DNA of 64,000 nucleotides from assembly GCF_019059575.1 (NCBI RefSeq), contig NW_024882188.1:186001-250000 (forward strand). The letters run 5' to 3'. The position numbers were made by a program, and so were the translations under genes. Each line of letters begins with the position of its first letter. Position 1 is the stretch's first letter. The notes under the pieces were generated by a model. That model was not told where the DNA came from and ran no database searches. It saw only the letters and a list, made by a program, of their open reading frames with translations. The DNA comes from Amphibalanus amphitrite. Lineage: Eukaryota; Arthropoda; Thecostraca; Balanomorpha; Balanidae. Shown here in pieces: positions 29,401-38,279 of the stretch.

Positions 29401-30111
29401 GAGCCGGGCGGCAATGGCGTAGTGGAACGGTGCCATCGAACTGTTAAGGTGATCGCGGCTAGGAGGCGGTGCGCTGTGTCCGAGGCCGTCCACCTCTACA
29501 ACGTCACTCCTCGTGACGGCCGGACGGCGGACACCGCGCCAGCGGCCGGGGTGTACCGCTACGCGGTGAGAGACTGCGTCCGCCCAGGGCATACGCCAGT
29601 CGATACCGACGGGGATGGCGCCCAGCCTGCGCCAGCGCTGACTCAGCCGACCGACACCCGGCTCCGGGTAGGGGACCGCGTGTGGGTGCGGCGCCGCGGC
29701 ACCCGCTGTACCGAGACGTCTCAGCGCGGGACGGTTACGGGCGAGCTCTCAGAACAGGTGCTGGAGGTGGACGGCGTTCCGTGGCACGTCCGTAACCTGC
29801 GACCGCGGTACGAAGCGTCCTCGGACAGCGGGGATGACAGTGAAGAGGCCGACGAATCGCCGCCACTGCTCGTTGGCTCCCCGCCGGCCGCACTGCGAGC
29901 TGAACATGACGCGCTGAACGGGGCGGCGCCCCCCGATGAGCCACAGACTGAGTCACACGGGATAGATGGGACGGTGCCGCCTGGCGAGGGGTCGGAACCG
30001 TTTTCGACGGAAGGGGAGCCGGCGGAAGCGGCAAATATCCCCCCGCCCCGTCACAGTGAGCGTGCCCGGCGACCGCCGCCGCCGTGCAGCTGCTGCACCC
30101 AGCCGGAGTGA
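26392..30111 (+). CDS. Pol of the gypsy-like element (protease-RT-RNase H-integrase), -1 frame
   Basis: The open pol frame overlaps gag by about 100 nt and is in the -1 register; translation would enter at about 26446. Aspartic protease: VLVDTGCTHNLAHVD near 26551, with the MILGM flap-like end. A long alanine/proline/glycine repeat region follows (26880-27300). Reverse transcriptase: VRPVLDMRELN, VAVVDLRRAYLQLRLD and the catalytic YVDD at 27991-28002. RNase H: IVWTDASS, NMAELDAAVRGLNLAV and LRTDSATVHRW. Integrase: CDVCRS of the zinc region, then the DDE core at D922 (VAMDVTHH), D976 (LADND) and E1012 (GNGVVERCHR), numbered from 26392, with 35 residues between the last two. A short C-terminal domain and a proline-rich tail ending CSCCTQPE complete the protein. 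All catalytic residues are present. Confidence 0.93.
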   Translation: MLGVRPAGPPGGRLPAGKRHRERCVSASAVSCAIRGALPIIRLPLNGGLRDVLVDTGCTHNLAHVDICDQWDRQRLLITTMGGHAVQALGVGVVTVGRVGGDSVLPVLVVASRPMGVDMILGMTGISALGGVSVKGPGDVRIDAVSERVPVRPAGINRAVARPGGVAGVAVRSAPATQGHGGAVAQPGEAPAAARPARAAQVIGGTVERPGAGEAAAAGPARAAQVIGGTVARPGRGGEAAAAGPARAAQAIGCAAARAGGGEGATDRPAQAGQVTGGTVARPGGAKVAAVEPARAASASRGEGAGLGSAAATASQDPAGPATGHTMPGPRVGGASTAELVADAKDFTARFDVNTRSWTVAWKWADGVAPDCLTNRVAEYRVPPSARQEYDEELETWLRNGWLQPYNEAEDGPPRGLVPLMAVPQAKKVRPVLDMRELNGHVAAYTADSDVCADRLRKWRRHGRRVAVVDLRRAYLQLRLDRKLWPYQTVIIRGERFCLTRLGFGLNVAPAVMKAVVRLVMAQDAAVERAVCPYVDDLLVDEAVVSAEHVVEHFERFGLECKPPARAEDGARMLGLHVRRVAGELRWSRDSAVPDPPDRVTRRSVFAWCGRLVAHLPVCGWLRPAAAWVKRRANAVTRGWDDVTTDALLQSQISHVHSRLLAADPARGQWCWTGDQAIVWTDASSIAAGVVIETPCGGVMEDACWLRPGDAAATHINMAELDAAVRGLNLAVAWGVTNIDLRTDSATVHRWVDDALSGRARLRTRAAGEMLIRRRVDLIRQLANELELKVTVTLVRSEKNLADALTRVPKEWLRDECEESKMSVTADDGAGDSAARGQVVVGAGAADAVRSSVQSVHERAGHPGVRRTLFFARRDVSRDVTRALVRAVVTTCDVCRSIDPAPVRWRHGSLEVAAVWERVAMDVTHHQGRSYLTVIDCGPTRFTVWRPLGRADAVEVTDHLEQIFLERGAPKEILADNDTVFRGRRLASLVARWGIALRFRAVHEPGGNGVVERCHRTVKVIAARRRCAVSEAVHLYNVTPRDGRTADTAPAAGVYRYAVRDCVRPGHTPVDTDGDGAQPAPALTQPTDTRLRVGDRVWVRRRGTRCTETSQRGTVTGELSEQVLEVDGVPWHVRNLRPRYEASSDSGDDSEEADESPPLLVGSPPAALRAEHDALNGAAPPDEPQTESHGIDGTVPPGEGSEPFSTEGEPAEAANIPPPRHSERARRPPPPCSCCTQPE
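26440..26485 (+). promoter_or_regulatory. Programmed -1 ribosomal frameshift signal between gag and pol
   Basis: The heptamer G GGA AAC (26440-26446) fits the X XXY YYZ rule, and GGA and AAC are the zero-frame gag codons (Gly-Asn). After a 6-nt spacer (26447-26452), GGAGCGG (26454-26460) can pair with CCGTCTCC (26477-26484), a 7-bp GC-rich stem with one bulged T and a 16-nt loop. The shift puts ribosomes exactly into the pol frame. Confidence 0.8.
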
Positions 30112-30231
30112 TGACTCTTACGTGAGCGGTGAGCACATGTGCGTTTGATATTGTTTTGTTTGTTTGTATTGTTTGTATTATGTGTTTGTATTGCCGTATC
30201 GTGTGTTTGTATAATTGTATGTATGATTCTT

Positions 30232-30247
30232 GAAAATCAGGGGGAGG
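30232..30247 (+). promoter_or_regulatory. Polypurine tract of the gypsy-like element
   Basis: AAAATCAGGGGGAGG lies immediately before the 3' LTR start at 30248, the normal place for the plus-strand primer. Confidence 0.65.
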
Positions 30248-30479
30248 TGTGGCGTGATACCGGGGTCGTGGTATCCCGTCCCCGGCGCCGATGTTAGAGA
30301 CGGTACCTGGTCCGGGCTGTACCGGGCCCCGGGCTGTACCGGGCCTCACTGTCAGAGGCGGGACGACAGGGGGTCTGGGGACGGAAGGACCGGGTGGGCT
30401 CTCGCGCTGTGTGACTGGGAGTGTGCGGTGGCCCGTCTCGTGTGTGCAGTGGCCCGTTTCGCGCTATCGGACAAATACA
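30248..30479 (+). repeat. 3' LTR of the gypsy-like element (232 bp)
   Basis: Same ends as the 5' LTR and identical by eye, except that it has two and not three copies of the 17-bp GGGCTGTACCGGGCC unit. It is followed by the TCAAC target duplicate. Confidence 0.92.
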
Positions 30480-30484
30480 TCAAC

Positions 30485-31059
30485 CTCGGCGGCTTCTGAG
30501 GAGACTCTGTTTTGTATTTTCCGGTAGAGCTTCGTGTCGTCAGCAAACATCTTCACCGAGCAGTCGACCACAGAGGGGATGTCGTTCACAAACAGCAGGA
30601 ACAGGAGGGGCCCCAGGACTGATCCTTGAGGGACCCCGCTCCTGACGGCAGCGGGTTCCGAGAGGCTTCCGTTCACGACTACTTCTTGCTTGCGTTCGGA
30701 TAAGAATGCCTGGATCCACTGAAGAAGATTGCCTGAGATACCAGAGCACCTTAGTTTTTTTAGTAGACGCGTGTGAGGGACTGCGTCAAACGCCTTTCGG
30801 AAGTCCAGGTATGCCACGTCAACAGAGTCACCTTGTTCAAGTATGTTGGTCCATTCCTCCAGCACCTCGAGAAGCTGTGAGCTGCAGGACCTTCTGGGAC
30901 GGAACCCGTGTTGGTGTCTAGACAGCTGGCCGGTGGAGGTCAGGAACTCAATCAGCTCGTCGCGCACCAGTGATTCCATGACTTTGCATGGGATGCATGT
31001 CAGGCTGATTGGCCTGTGTATCTGTGTGTTATCTGTGTAAGAATCTTGGGCCGCTTGCT
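30485..31059 (-). pseudogene. LINE reverse transcriptase, N-terminal part
   Basis: The upstream half of the LINE reverse transcriptase. It reads HRPISLTCIPCKVMESLVRD, then HGFRPRRSCSSQLLEVLEEW, YLDFRKAFDAVPH (first catalytic D), GVPQGSVLGPLLFLLFVNDIP and the catalytic FADDTKLYRKIQ. The frame then meets the LTR of the nested element. The 5' end at 31059 coincides with the LINE target duplicate, so everything 5' of the RT fingers is absent by truncation. Confidence 0.87.
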
Positions 31060-31069
31060 TGGGCCTAGT

Positions 31070-32022
31070 AAAATGTAAAATATGAGTTTTATTTTCAAAA
31101 AAATTAAAGGACTTCATAATTTTTTGGATGATTGAGCACCTTTCTCGAGGTGAGGTAAATACAGGAAGCCATTTTTTATGACCCATGTTATCATTTTCTC
31201 AGGTTGGTGAATATTCACAAAATGATTCGCCCATATCTCGGATTGATCTCGGATGACATCATTAATTGCCAATGGGATTAATGTTCGTGAGCACGAATTC
31301 ACTGTAGGCATCATATTTTCAATGACACTTTGGATAGGTATCACTTTTTAATGGTATCATTCAACCTATTTAGTGCAAACAAAATGAAGTGTGGTCGATT
31401 TCTTTCTCCAGGAAAAGTTGGCAGCAATTTCTAAAGGCAGTAACGACGCACAAATGACATTTCCGTGATTGTTTCTTGGAGTAGTGTAGGTAATTCAAAT
31501 TGGTAATTGTTCCTAATTGTTCATTTATTTTTTAATTACAATTGCAGTATTTAAGCTTGCTCACTGACAAAGAAGTAAATTACACATATTTTACTTGGAA
31601 ATGATAGATCTGAAATAAGTTTTGGTTGCGCTCAGTTTACATTCAATTGATCTGGAGGAGGTCGAGGAAAAGAATCACAGCCTGACTGGCTATTGATTAT
31701 ATATCCAACTTAAATTATTTTGTCTTCTCTCACTTCCATAAAAGCAAAAGGCAGTTTGGTAGGCTGCACTGATTTTAGCTTTGATGGGCGTGGTTTAATT
31801 TTGCATTGTATCCATGTTTTTTTGTGATAAGTGATAGCGACCTGCCCTAGCTCCAAGCAGTCCAAACTATTGAAGGGGTTTAGGGCCTGGTGCCTATTTT
31901 GATTTGCTGGCTCTGGCCATGCCATCCATTCATTCAAACATTGAGGTTAAAATTTAAAGAGAGATCATAGCTGAACCTTAATTTGAGAAATGTAGTAACG
32001 AAATGAGCCAATGAGGTAGGTA
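31070..32022. other. AT-rich intergenic sequence upstream of SDHD, nothing recognised
   Basis: No gene-like frame or bounded element other than the MITE that follows. Confidence 0.4.
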
Positions 32023-32142
32023 CAGTATGTCTACAAAATAAGTCCCCGCTGTATGCGGTTCACCAGTGGGCAGTTAGCGCCTGAGCGCTACTCAGGCGCC
32101 TGCTGCCCGGGTACGGAGAGGACTTATTTTGTTGACCTACTG
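32023..32142. mobile_element. Mariner-type MITE, 120 bp
   Basis: Flanked by TA (32021-32022 and 32143-32144). The 23-bp terminal inverted repeats begin CAGTATGTCTACAAAATAAG at the left and CAGTAGGTCAACAAAATAAG on the - strand at the right. The interior folds on itself (GCGCCTGAG with CTCAGGCGC near 32075-32100), so nearly the whole element is a hairpin. Confidence 0.85.
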
Positions 32143-32144
32143 TA

Positions 32145-32768
32145 CAGATAATAGCTAAATTACTGTAAGATATAAGCGCAGCTTTAGTTTGGCCCGGTAC
32201 GATACATTCTAGAAATTCCCACTGGCCCTTATCTGAAGTTATATTGTTCAATTAGTTAATATAACTCAGGGTTAAGCAGTAGCAGCAGAACACCTTCAAT
32301 TAAGTTGGGGCTGCCGACTTTTGGTCCCATTCTTTCCATGCAACGCCCATAGGGATGATGTTAGAATGCTTAGATCAAAGGGGGGCACAGTGCCCTGGTG
32401 CCCTCCCTATTCTGCCATCTATGGGCTTAAGAGAAAATGCTATTCATATCTGAATGTTAAATTTGTGTAGTTGAAAGGATATTGATGAGAACTTCAGAAG
32501 TAGGTACCTACACTAGGATATTACTTATGATGATAATGAATCAATATTGATCAATGATGATGAAATGGTGAAGCAGCATTTCCTAATTCATATGCATGCC
32601 AATCAGCTTTTTAGTGTGGAAATTGCATTGGCACCTGCTGAAACAGCATTGTGATATTTGACTTGTGCTCCTATTTTCTAATTGAGCTGAATTGATACAG
32701 AAGTGTTATTTTTATCTATTACACAGCTGAAGAATATCATTTTCCAGGCCAAAAGGCATTCAACAAAC
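32145..32768. other. Region 5' of SDHD, putative promoter/5' UTR
   Basis: No repeat or other gene seen. A pyrimidine-containing tract ending in CCAG (TATCATTTTCCAG, near 32736-32748) sits about 20 nt before the SDHD ATG and could be an acceptor for a 5' UTR exon lying upstream; this is uncertain. Confidence 0.35.
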
Positions 32769-34866
32769 ATGGCTCTACTTTGTGGCTTTAGGAGACTGCC
32801 CTGCTTGCAAAGTAAGTATTCTTATGTTGTTTATAAATACATATAGTTTGTTGTATGGTGGTATTAGGTATATGTGTTTTATGAATTCCATACAAAACAA
32901 GCAAATATTGTGTTGGAGGCTAATACTTTGTATATAATTTTTTAAACCTATGGATATTTATCTTTTTCTTTGAGTTTGCATTAATGAATTATTGAAGCAC
33001 AAGTGATTTGTTCGGTACTTCAGTACCTATTTATGTATTATATTTCATTTTGTAATGCATCCATTCAGGTAACAATAGTTGTTATAGTTTTATCTTGAAG
33101 CTGCCTAAATCTTCTTTGAGTTTGCAATAATGAAGCACAAGCGATGTATTAGATACTTCAGTACCTGTTTGCATATTACATTTCATTCTGTAATGCATCC
33201 ATCCATTCAGTTAACAGTAGTGTAATAGTTTTATCTTGAAGCTGCCTAAAACTTCTTCTTTGAGTTTGCATTAATGAAGCACAAGCGATTTATTAAATAC
33301 TTCGGTACCTATTTGCATATTACATTTCATTCTGTAATGCATCCATTCAGTTAACAATAGTTGTAATAGTTTTATCTTGAAGCTACTTAAACAAAATGTG
33401 TGAACTACTGGGGATACATGTGTGATGAGTCGGTGCCCTTTCCCCACCTCGCCCCGCAGGGTCGGTGGTGCAGGTGACGGCGCCGTGGCTGTCGGCGCGC
33501 GCGGCGGCTCCCCTCAGTGTCAGTCGGCCGGCGCTCTCCTCCCAGCTGGCTGAGGACCACGTCAAACACTGGAACGCCGAGCGGCTGCTCACGGTCGGCC
33601 TGCTGGGCGTGCTGCCGGTCGCCTTCACCTTCCCCAGCCCGGCGCTCGACTACGCCGTGGCACTCTCGGTCGCCGTCCATAGCCACTGGTCAGTATGTGT
33701 CCCCAGGACTAGTAGCAGCCACTGGTCAGTATACGACGTCCCTAGGACTAGTAGCAGCCACTGGTCAGTGTGCGTCCCTAGGACTAGTAGCAGCCACTGG
33801 TCAGTATTTGGTCACTGGTGCAGGTAACGGTCGGGTCCGGAGGATAGACGGGTCATGTGTCTCCCAGTAGCACGTGTCTGTCGTGGTCTGTCTCTGATGT
33901 AAAGACAGTCTCAGTCAGTGCTGGAAATGAGGCCGCTTTCTGGTCCCGGCGTTTTATTCTCCGGGCGGGCTAATCGCGTCCAGCGTTTAGCCTTTCGGAA
34001 CCCACTCAGGGTCGCAGCTGTTTTCGCCGCTCGCCCCAGTCGAGATGCTAAGTTAATAGTCACACGAAGCTTATTTAGGGCCAGCCAAACCAGCCTAGTC
34101 TGGAGTTACTGTTAAATGTATGCATATAGATGAAAGAAAAAGGTTTTGTAGAATCGATTAATTTCAAAGTTGTATATTAAGAGGCCCCAAATAAACTTCG
34201 TGTGACTATCAACTTTGTATTTCGAATGGGCCGAGTGGCGAAAACAACCGCGACCCTGAGTGGGTCCCGAAAGGCTAAGCGCTAGACGGGGCTAACCCAG
34301 CCGGAGAATAAAGCGCCGGGACCAGAAAGCGGCCTCATTTCCAGCACTCTCAGTGGTCAGTCGTGGTCTCCATATGTAGAGGTTTTTGTTTTGAAGTCAT
34401 TTGAAGGGTAACGAAAGAACGGTTTTATCGGTGTTTTTATTCAGTTATGAATTATTTGCCGTGGCTGCTATACATTAAAACGTAGTTCGCTTCGTAACAG
34501 CACAGCCTCTGCGAACAAATGCTCCTCAACGTATTTTGTGCGCGAGACTTTTCACGGGTCATTCACAAACGTTTCTCGTTTATCGGTTAGTAGCGTGCAA
34601 TAACGTCTTTGGAATAGCATTGATTGCGTCGATGTGCCTGTTCGTCGTCCGTAGTTGGGCGCCGTGTAATGTGTCATTGTGCCGACAGGGGCATGGAGGC
34701 CATCTTCGCCGACTACGCGCGGCCAAAGCGGGTCGGCGTGTTCCTCTCGAAGGCGGCCATCGGCGCCAACTACTTCATGTCGGCCTTCCTTCTCGGCGCC
34801 CTGTTCTACTTCAACTACACCGACGTCGGTGTCGTCGAGGCCGTCAAGATGCTGTGGCGGGCCTAG
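32769..34866 (+). CDS. SDHD: SDHD, succinate dehydrogenase cytochrome b small subunit (complex II)
   Basis: Three coding exons, 32769-32811, 33460-33688 and 34689-34866, join in frame to 149 residues (human protein: 159). The product is a membrane anchor of mitochondrial complex II that helps bind haem b and ubiquinone in the inner membrane. Exon 1 plus the start of exon 2 give an arginine-rich presequence without acidic residues (MALLCGFRRLPCLQRSVV). Mature segments: HWNAERLLTVGLLGVLPVAF (first transmembrane helix); YAVALSVAVHSHW followed in exon 3 by GMEAIFADY, matching the conserved H-x-H-W-G ... D-Y of the family (haem and quinone site); FLSKAAIGANYFMSAFLLGALFYFNYTDVG; and the end VKMLWRA. 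The splice junctions split AGG and TGG codons and restore R and W. Both introns carry repeats, and the donor of exon 2 lies in a tandem array. Confidence 0.95.
32965..33391. repeat. Tandem repeat in SDHD intron 1, about 143-bp unit, 3 copies
   Basis: Units begin with TTTGAGTTTGCATTAATGAA (about 32967, 33115 and 33260) and end with TTTTATCTTGAAGCTGCCTA or close variants. Copies 2 and 3 share the CACAAGCGAT and TTGCATATTACATTTCAT wording; copy 1 is a little more diverged. The array fills about two thirds of the 648-nt intron. Confidence 0.9.
33681..33804 (+). repeat. Tandem repeat of the SDHD exon 2 end and its splice donor, 4 copies
   Basis: The exon-end/donor string AGCCACTG|GTCAGT occurs at the true donor (GT 33689-33690) and again with GT at 33725, 33764 and 33800. 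The intervening unit is CAGTATGTGTCCCCAGGACTAGTAG with variants; spacings are 36, 39 and 36 bp. All spacings are multiples of three and the exon frame stays open throughout. Each downstream donor would therefore give an in-frame SDHD longer by 12, 25 or 37 residues. Confidence 0.9.
33916..34349. mobile_element. Foldback MITE in SDHD intron 2, arms about 125 bp
   Basis: The left arm starts AGTGCTGGAAATGAGGCCGC and runs past TTTCGGAACCCACTCAGGGT to about 34045. The right arm, from about 34226 to 34349, is its reverse complement (ACCCTGAGTGGGTCCCGAAA ... GCGGCCTCATTTCCAGCACT) with several mismatches. TCAGT flanks both ends (33911-33915 and 34350-34354). Central spacer about 180 bp, no coding frame. 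Confidence 0.8.
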
Positions 34867-36870
34867 AGCGGCCCGGGCAGGGCCGGTGCGCTCCCGCGCG
34901 AGAGGCCAGGGGCGGGTGTCGCGCGGTCGGCGCCGCCCGAGCTTTACAATATGGCCGGCGGTTGCGATGCGGGTGGCTTTCTCAGCACAGCTGAGTGTAT
35001 ATACGGCGTCAGTGACTGTGCGAGCGGTAGGAGTGAGTTGAAAGCGTTGGTGACGGCGTAGTCTGACGGAAGTAGAGGCTACCCGTGTTATGTTGCTGCA
35101 CTGTGACTCGTTTTGGCTGATTGGATGTAGGTGGATCGTATGTCAGTTGAACTGGCGTCTTGCGGAGACAAATGTGAGATGCGGGAAAACGAAATGAACG
35201 GTTAAGACCCTATCCTGTGGTGTTTATGGAGGGCGGTTGCGAAAGGCAGCATTAGACATGCCGTTGGTCAAGCTACTGTACTCACAGCTCTCACAGCCTG
35301 TACTAAACAACAGGCTATCACATGCTTTAGACAGGAGTGCCGGAAAAAGTACGTAGTCGTTCAGAAAATACAGCGTGCAAACTAGAACAAGCCCAGATGA
35401 ACAAGCTACCAACGGTGTGTTCAATGGATCGGAGACGCGTAGCGACTTAAAGCCGAAAGAATGACGTAAATGAGTTTTCTTTTATCCAAATATCTTCGAA
35501 CTGCAGAGTGCAATGGAATCAGACATGAGTTATCGATAAGCAAGCACGTAACTAAGTCAGTGCGACTGTGCGTCCACAGTCGCAAAAATGATGCCATCGG
35601 GCTGGTGGTTTCTAAAATAGATTATAGAATATTATAAAATAAGACATAGGTAGATGAACTCGTCGTTCCAAGAGACAATATATTTTCCCTTCTGGGACAC
35701 TGTGACCCAACAGCCTGAACACGGAAAGCCATACTCATTGCTCAGTCCTCGTGTCAGGCAGGCCGCAGCACGTCATGAAAATAAGCGTGTTCTTGTTATG
35801 TCAGATATTATTTTTTATTTTGTTGTGTTAGGCCCTTTCGGTCTGAAGAGAGTCGAGACTATTGTCCATTTTAGGGCCGGAAGGATGCTGGGAATTGGGG
35901 GAGACATTGGTCTGGGCGAACACCCTGGTTGGTCGCCGGGGCTAAGCCCGTCCAGAAGACAGAGGCCGACCAGCCCCCCCCCCCCCCCCCAAGCACTCAC
36001 CGCACCTGGGTACGGGCGTGCTCTTACGGGCGTTCCCGCATTAGATAAAGTTGCCCATTTAGCTCGGAGTATGGGAAAGAGGCGTGGAGGACTTGTCTGC
36101 CCTGAGGATGGATGAAACACCAAACAGGGAACGGAGGACGTCAGATAAGTTATCGAGTCGCACCTAACCATGTTCACTGAAGGTTCGTTCGTTTGGCAGT
36201 CATTTGGCCGGCCCTGATCAACCTCGGTCCGCAATTTTACAGACGAGTCCTACAGCTGGGTCGTTACGGTACAGGGACCCGCAGTTGCTTCTGTACACAC
36301 TAGTATTTCAGCGTATTCTTTGCCTGTGACACCGTTGGAGGCGAATTGGGAAATGATTGTGTGCTTATTAAAACCACCATCTGAAGGGCTTTAAACTGAT
36401 ATGCTGCTCTCCTAATTCAGTGAACTTTTTATGGCTATATCAGCAAAACATTGTTTTCAGCGCTTTTTCCTGCCCCATTCCTTCTGAAACCTGGAACCGC
36501 TTATTCCGTTTACTCCTGCCATCTGACGATGGTCGTGCTGACTACTAGTTCCGGCGCTAGTTACTGCTCCAGTTTTGCACCCGGCACAAACTCAGGCGGC
36601 ACCGGGCCGTGGCTCGACCAGGGGAGGGTCGGACCGAGCCGACTGCCTGGGGCGCGGTTAGATCGGACGCCCTGCTGGGGAAGGGGACGGGAGTGAGGGG
36701 GAGGGGAGGAGGTGGTCACGTGGTCCGTCCAAGCTCGCAGACGGCCTGTCCTGCGCCCAGCCATGTTCCGTGATCCAAAATGGCACGAGAGCTGTGGAAT
36801 TCCTGGAGGAGACGCTTCGAAAGCGAACTTCAGCAGCACTAATTTACCATATTCTGTGGAGATAAATGAA
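34867..36870. other. SDHD 3' flank and intergenic sequence, nothing recognised
   Basis: The SDHD 3' UTR must begin here, but no convincing AATAAA was found in the first several hundred bases. A poly-C tract occurs near 35976. GC-rich frames near 36560-36790 have no protein-like wording that I recognise. Confidence 0.35.
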
Positions 36871-36875
36871 TATTA

Positions 36876-37190
36876 TCTTAAAGGAAATAGTTCACTTTCA
36901 CGAAATTATTTTTTTTTTGCAATGGATTTGTGATTTTTATGTTCAAAATGATCAGCAAAGAAACTAAAACCTTTTTACAACAAAAGATTATTTCCTATAT
37001 TTTTAATATAGGAAGAACTTTTCAGTTTCTGTAAGGCACACGCGATCCAGTATGAAAAGAGCATGGGTCCCGAAAATTCTTCAGAAACTAGAGAAATTAT
37101 CGCGGCCACCGGCATTTGGGCGATCTGCTCGGCGTATTTACAAATTGCAACCGAGCTCCGCCGTGGGGTAAGGTGGGCAGGGGTTTTTGC
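36876..37190 (+). repeat. Dispersed repeat copy, partner of the inverted copy near 42.6-43.0 kb
   Basis: GCATGGGTCCCGAAAATTCT followed by TCAGAAACTAGAGAAATTATC (37061-37100) and CAAATTGCAACCGAGCTCCG (about 37140-37160) recur in reverse complement at 42640-42790. The flanking AAAGGAAATAGTTCAC (about 36878) also recurs inverted near 42965. Family unknown. Confidence 0.7.
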
Positions 37191-37194
37191 ACTA

Positions 37195-38270
37195 CGGCTG
37201 CGGTTGAACTACCGTCTGTGGTAGAAACTTCATGACGATGGCGCGTTTCATACGAAATCTGGCGCAATGTTTGTTTGCTTCTTTGTATTGTTATTGCTGT
37301 GAACTCTTGAAGTGGGAGTGCTTCAATAACAATTTGTGGATTATTTGAGTTTCTTTATATAAACATAGAATAGTATTATGAAACATTTTGTGGAAACTGC
37401 AAATACTGATATGATCAATTACTTAGTTTGGGAATTGATACACATTTTGTAGATATTTGTCTGGCAAATGGTGTAACAAACCTTAAGCCTATCATGATCT
37501 GAAGCTGTTGTAACAAATCAAAATTGCTTTGATGTTACATAGTACCTTGTTGGAAAGACTGGAGCATGGTTCAAGATGATGCATAAAAATTCAAGATTTG
37601 TGTGAAAGCTTGTGACTGAAGAACGAAAACAGTTTGATATGATGGCTCAATCAAACGTGGAAATGGACAACAAAAGTAGAGTTTCAACATTGCAGCATGT
37701 GAGAATAACTTCAGAAATTCATAGTTCTTGTAGTATTGCATTCTTCTTATGTACAGTTATAGGTTTTGTTAGGGTATTTCAAATTCATTGTGTCAGTTGA
37801 GATATAGATGGATTGCGAAAAAAATTAAGAATCATTGCATGGTAGCTAGGTACTTGTTCGGTAAAAAGGTATGTGATGAATGCTATGAGAAGGTTTTTTA
37901 TGACTTAATATATGGTCGTTGTTGTACCTACAAAAATGCAAGCTTACTAGCAACTAGTTTCTGAATCAAATTGAAAGTATTAATTGCCATGAATGTAAAT
38001 ATGTACCTACCTGCAAAGTATGTCAATAAATTTGTGTGATGTTGACCAGAGAGTTTTATCATCTGGGCATTTATGTCGCTTCTTACACTAGGTGTTAAGC
38101 ATAGTAACTACGGATGAACTTTGTGCCAATATCTTCAAATTGCACAATGTATGTGGCATGTCTACAACCCTCACTGATCCTGCTATAGCTATAGGCATTT
38201 GGCACCAGCTTGACCAAGGGCATGAACTTCACAGTTGCACAACCTTTTGTCATGTACCACCAGTCACTTT
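37195..38270. other. AT-rich intergenic sequence, nothing recognised
   Basis: No gene-like frame, RNA gene or bounded element was seen. Confidence 0.4.
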
Positions 38271-38279
38271 TTTACTTAA

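Larger units (their letters stand above)
25478..30479 (+). mobile_element. LTR retrotransposon, Ty3/gypsy-like domain order, nested in the LINE
   Basis: A 5002-bp element with LTRs starting TGTGGCG and ending AAATACA, flanked by the 5-bp target duplicate TCAAC (25473-25477 and 30480-30484). Gag and Pol are separate overlapping frames, with pol in the -1 frame. The pol order is protease, reverse transcriptase, RNase H, integrase, as in Ty3/gypsy and BEL/Pao; the reverse transcriptase wording favours a gypsy-like lineage but I cannot name the clade. No frame is broken, and the LTRs differ only by one 17-bp tandem unit by eye, so the copy looks young and potentially complete. Confidence 0.93.
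24396..31059 (-). mobile_element. 5'-truncated LINE (CR1/Jockey-like), split by an LTR retrotransposon
   Basis: The LINE is on the - strand. It is flanked by the 10-bp direct repeat TGGGCCTAGT (24386-24395 and 31060-31069), its target duplication. Its 3' end, at the low coordinate, is a short AAGGT tandem array (seen on + as TTACCTTACCTTACC), typical of CR1/L2-group LINEs. The 5' end at 31059 falls inside the reverse transcriptase domain, so most of the element is missing. Removing the nested LTR element (25478-30479) and one target copy leaves about 1.66 kb of LINE. Confidence 0.85.

Noticed and set aside
35654..36115. 153-residue + frame with a poly-proline stretch
   Set aside because: It crosses a poly-C tract, shows no recognisable domain and no splice or start context.
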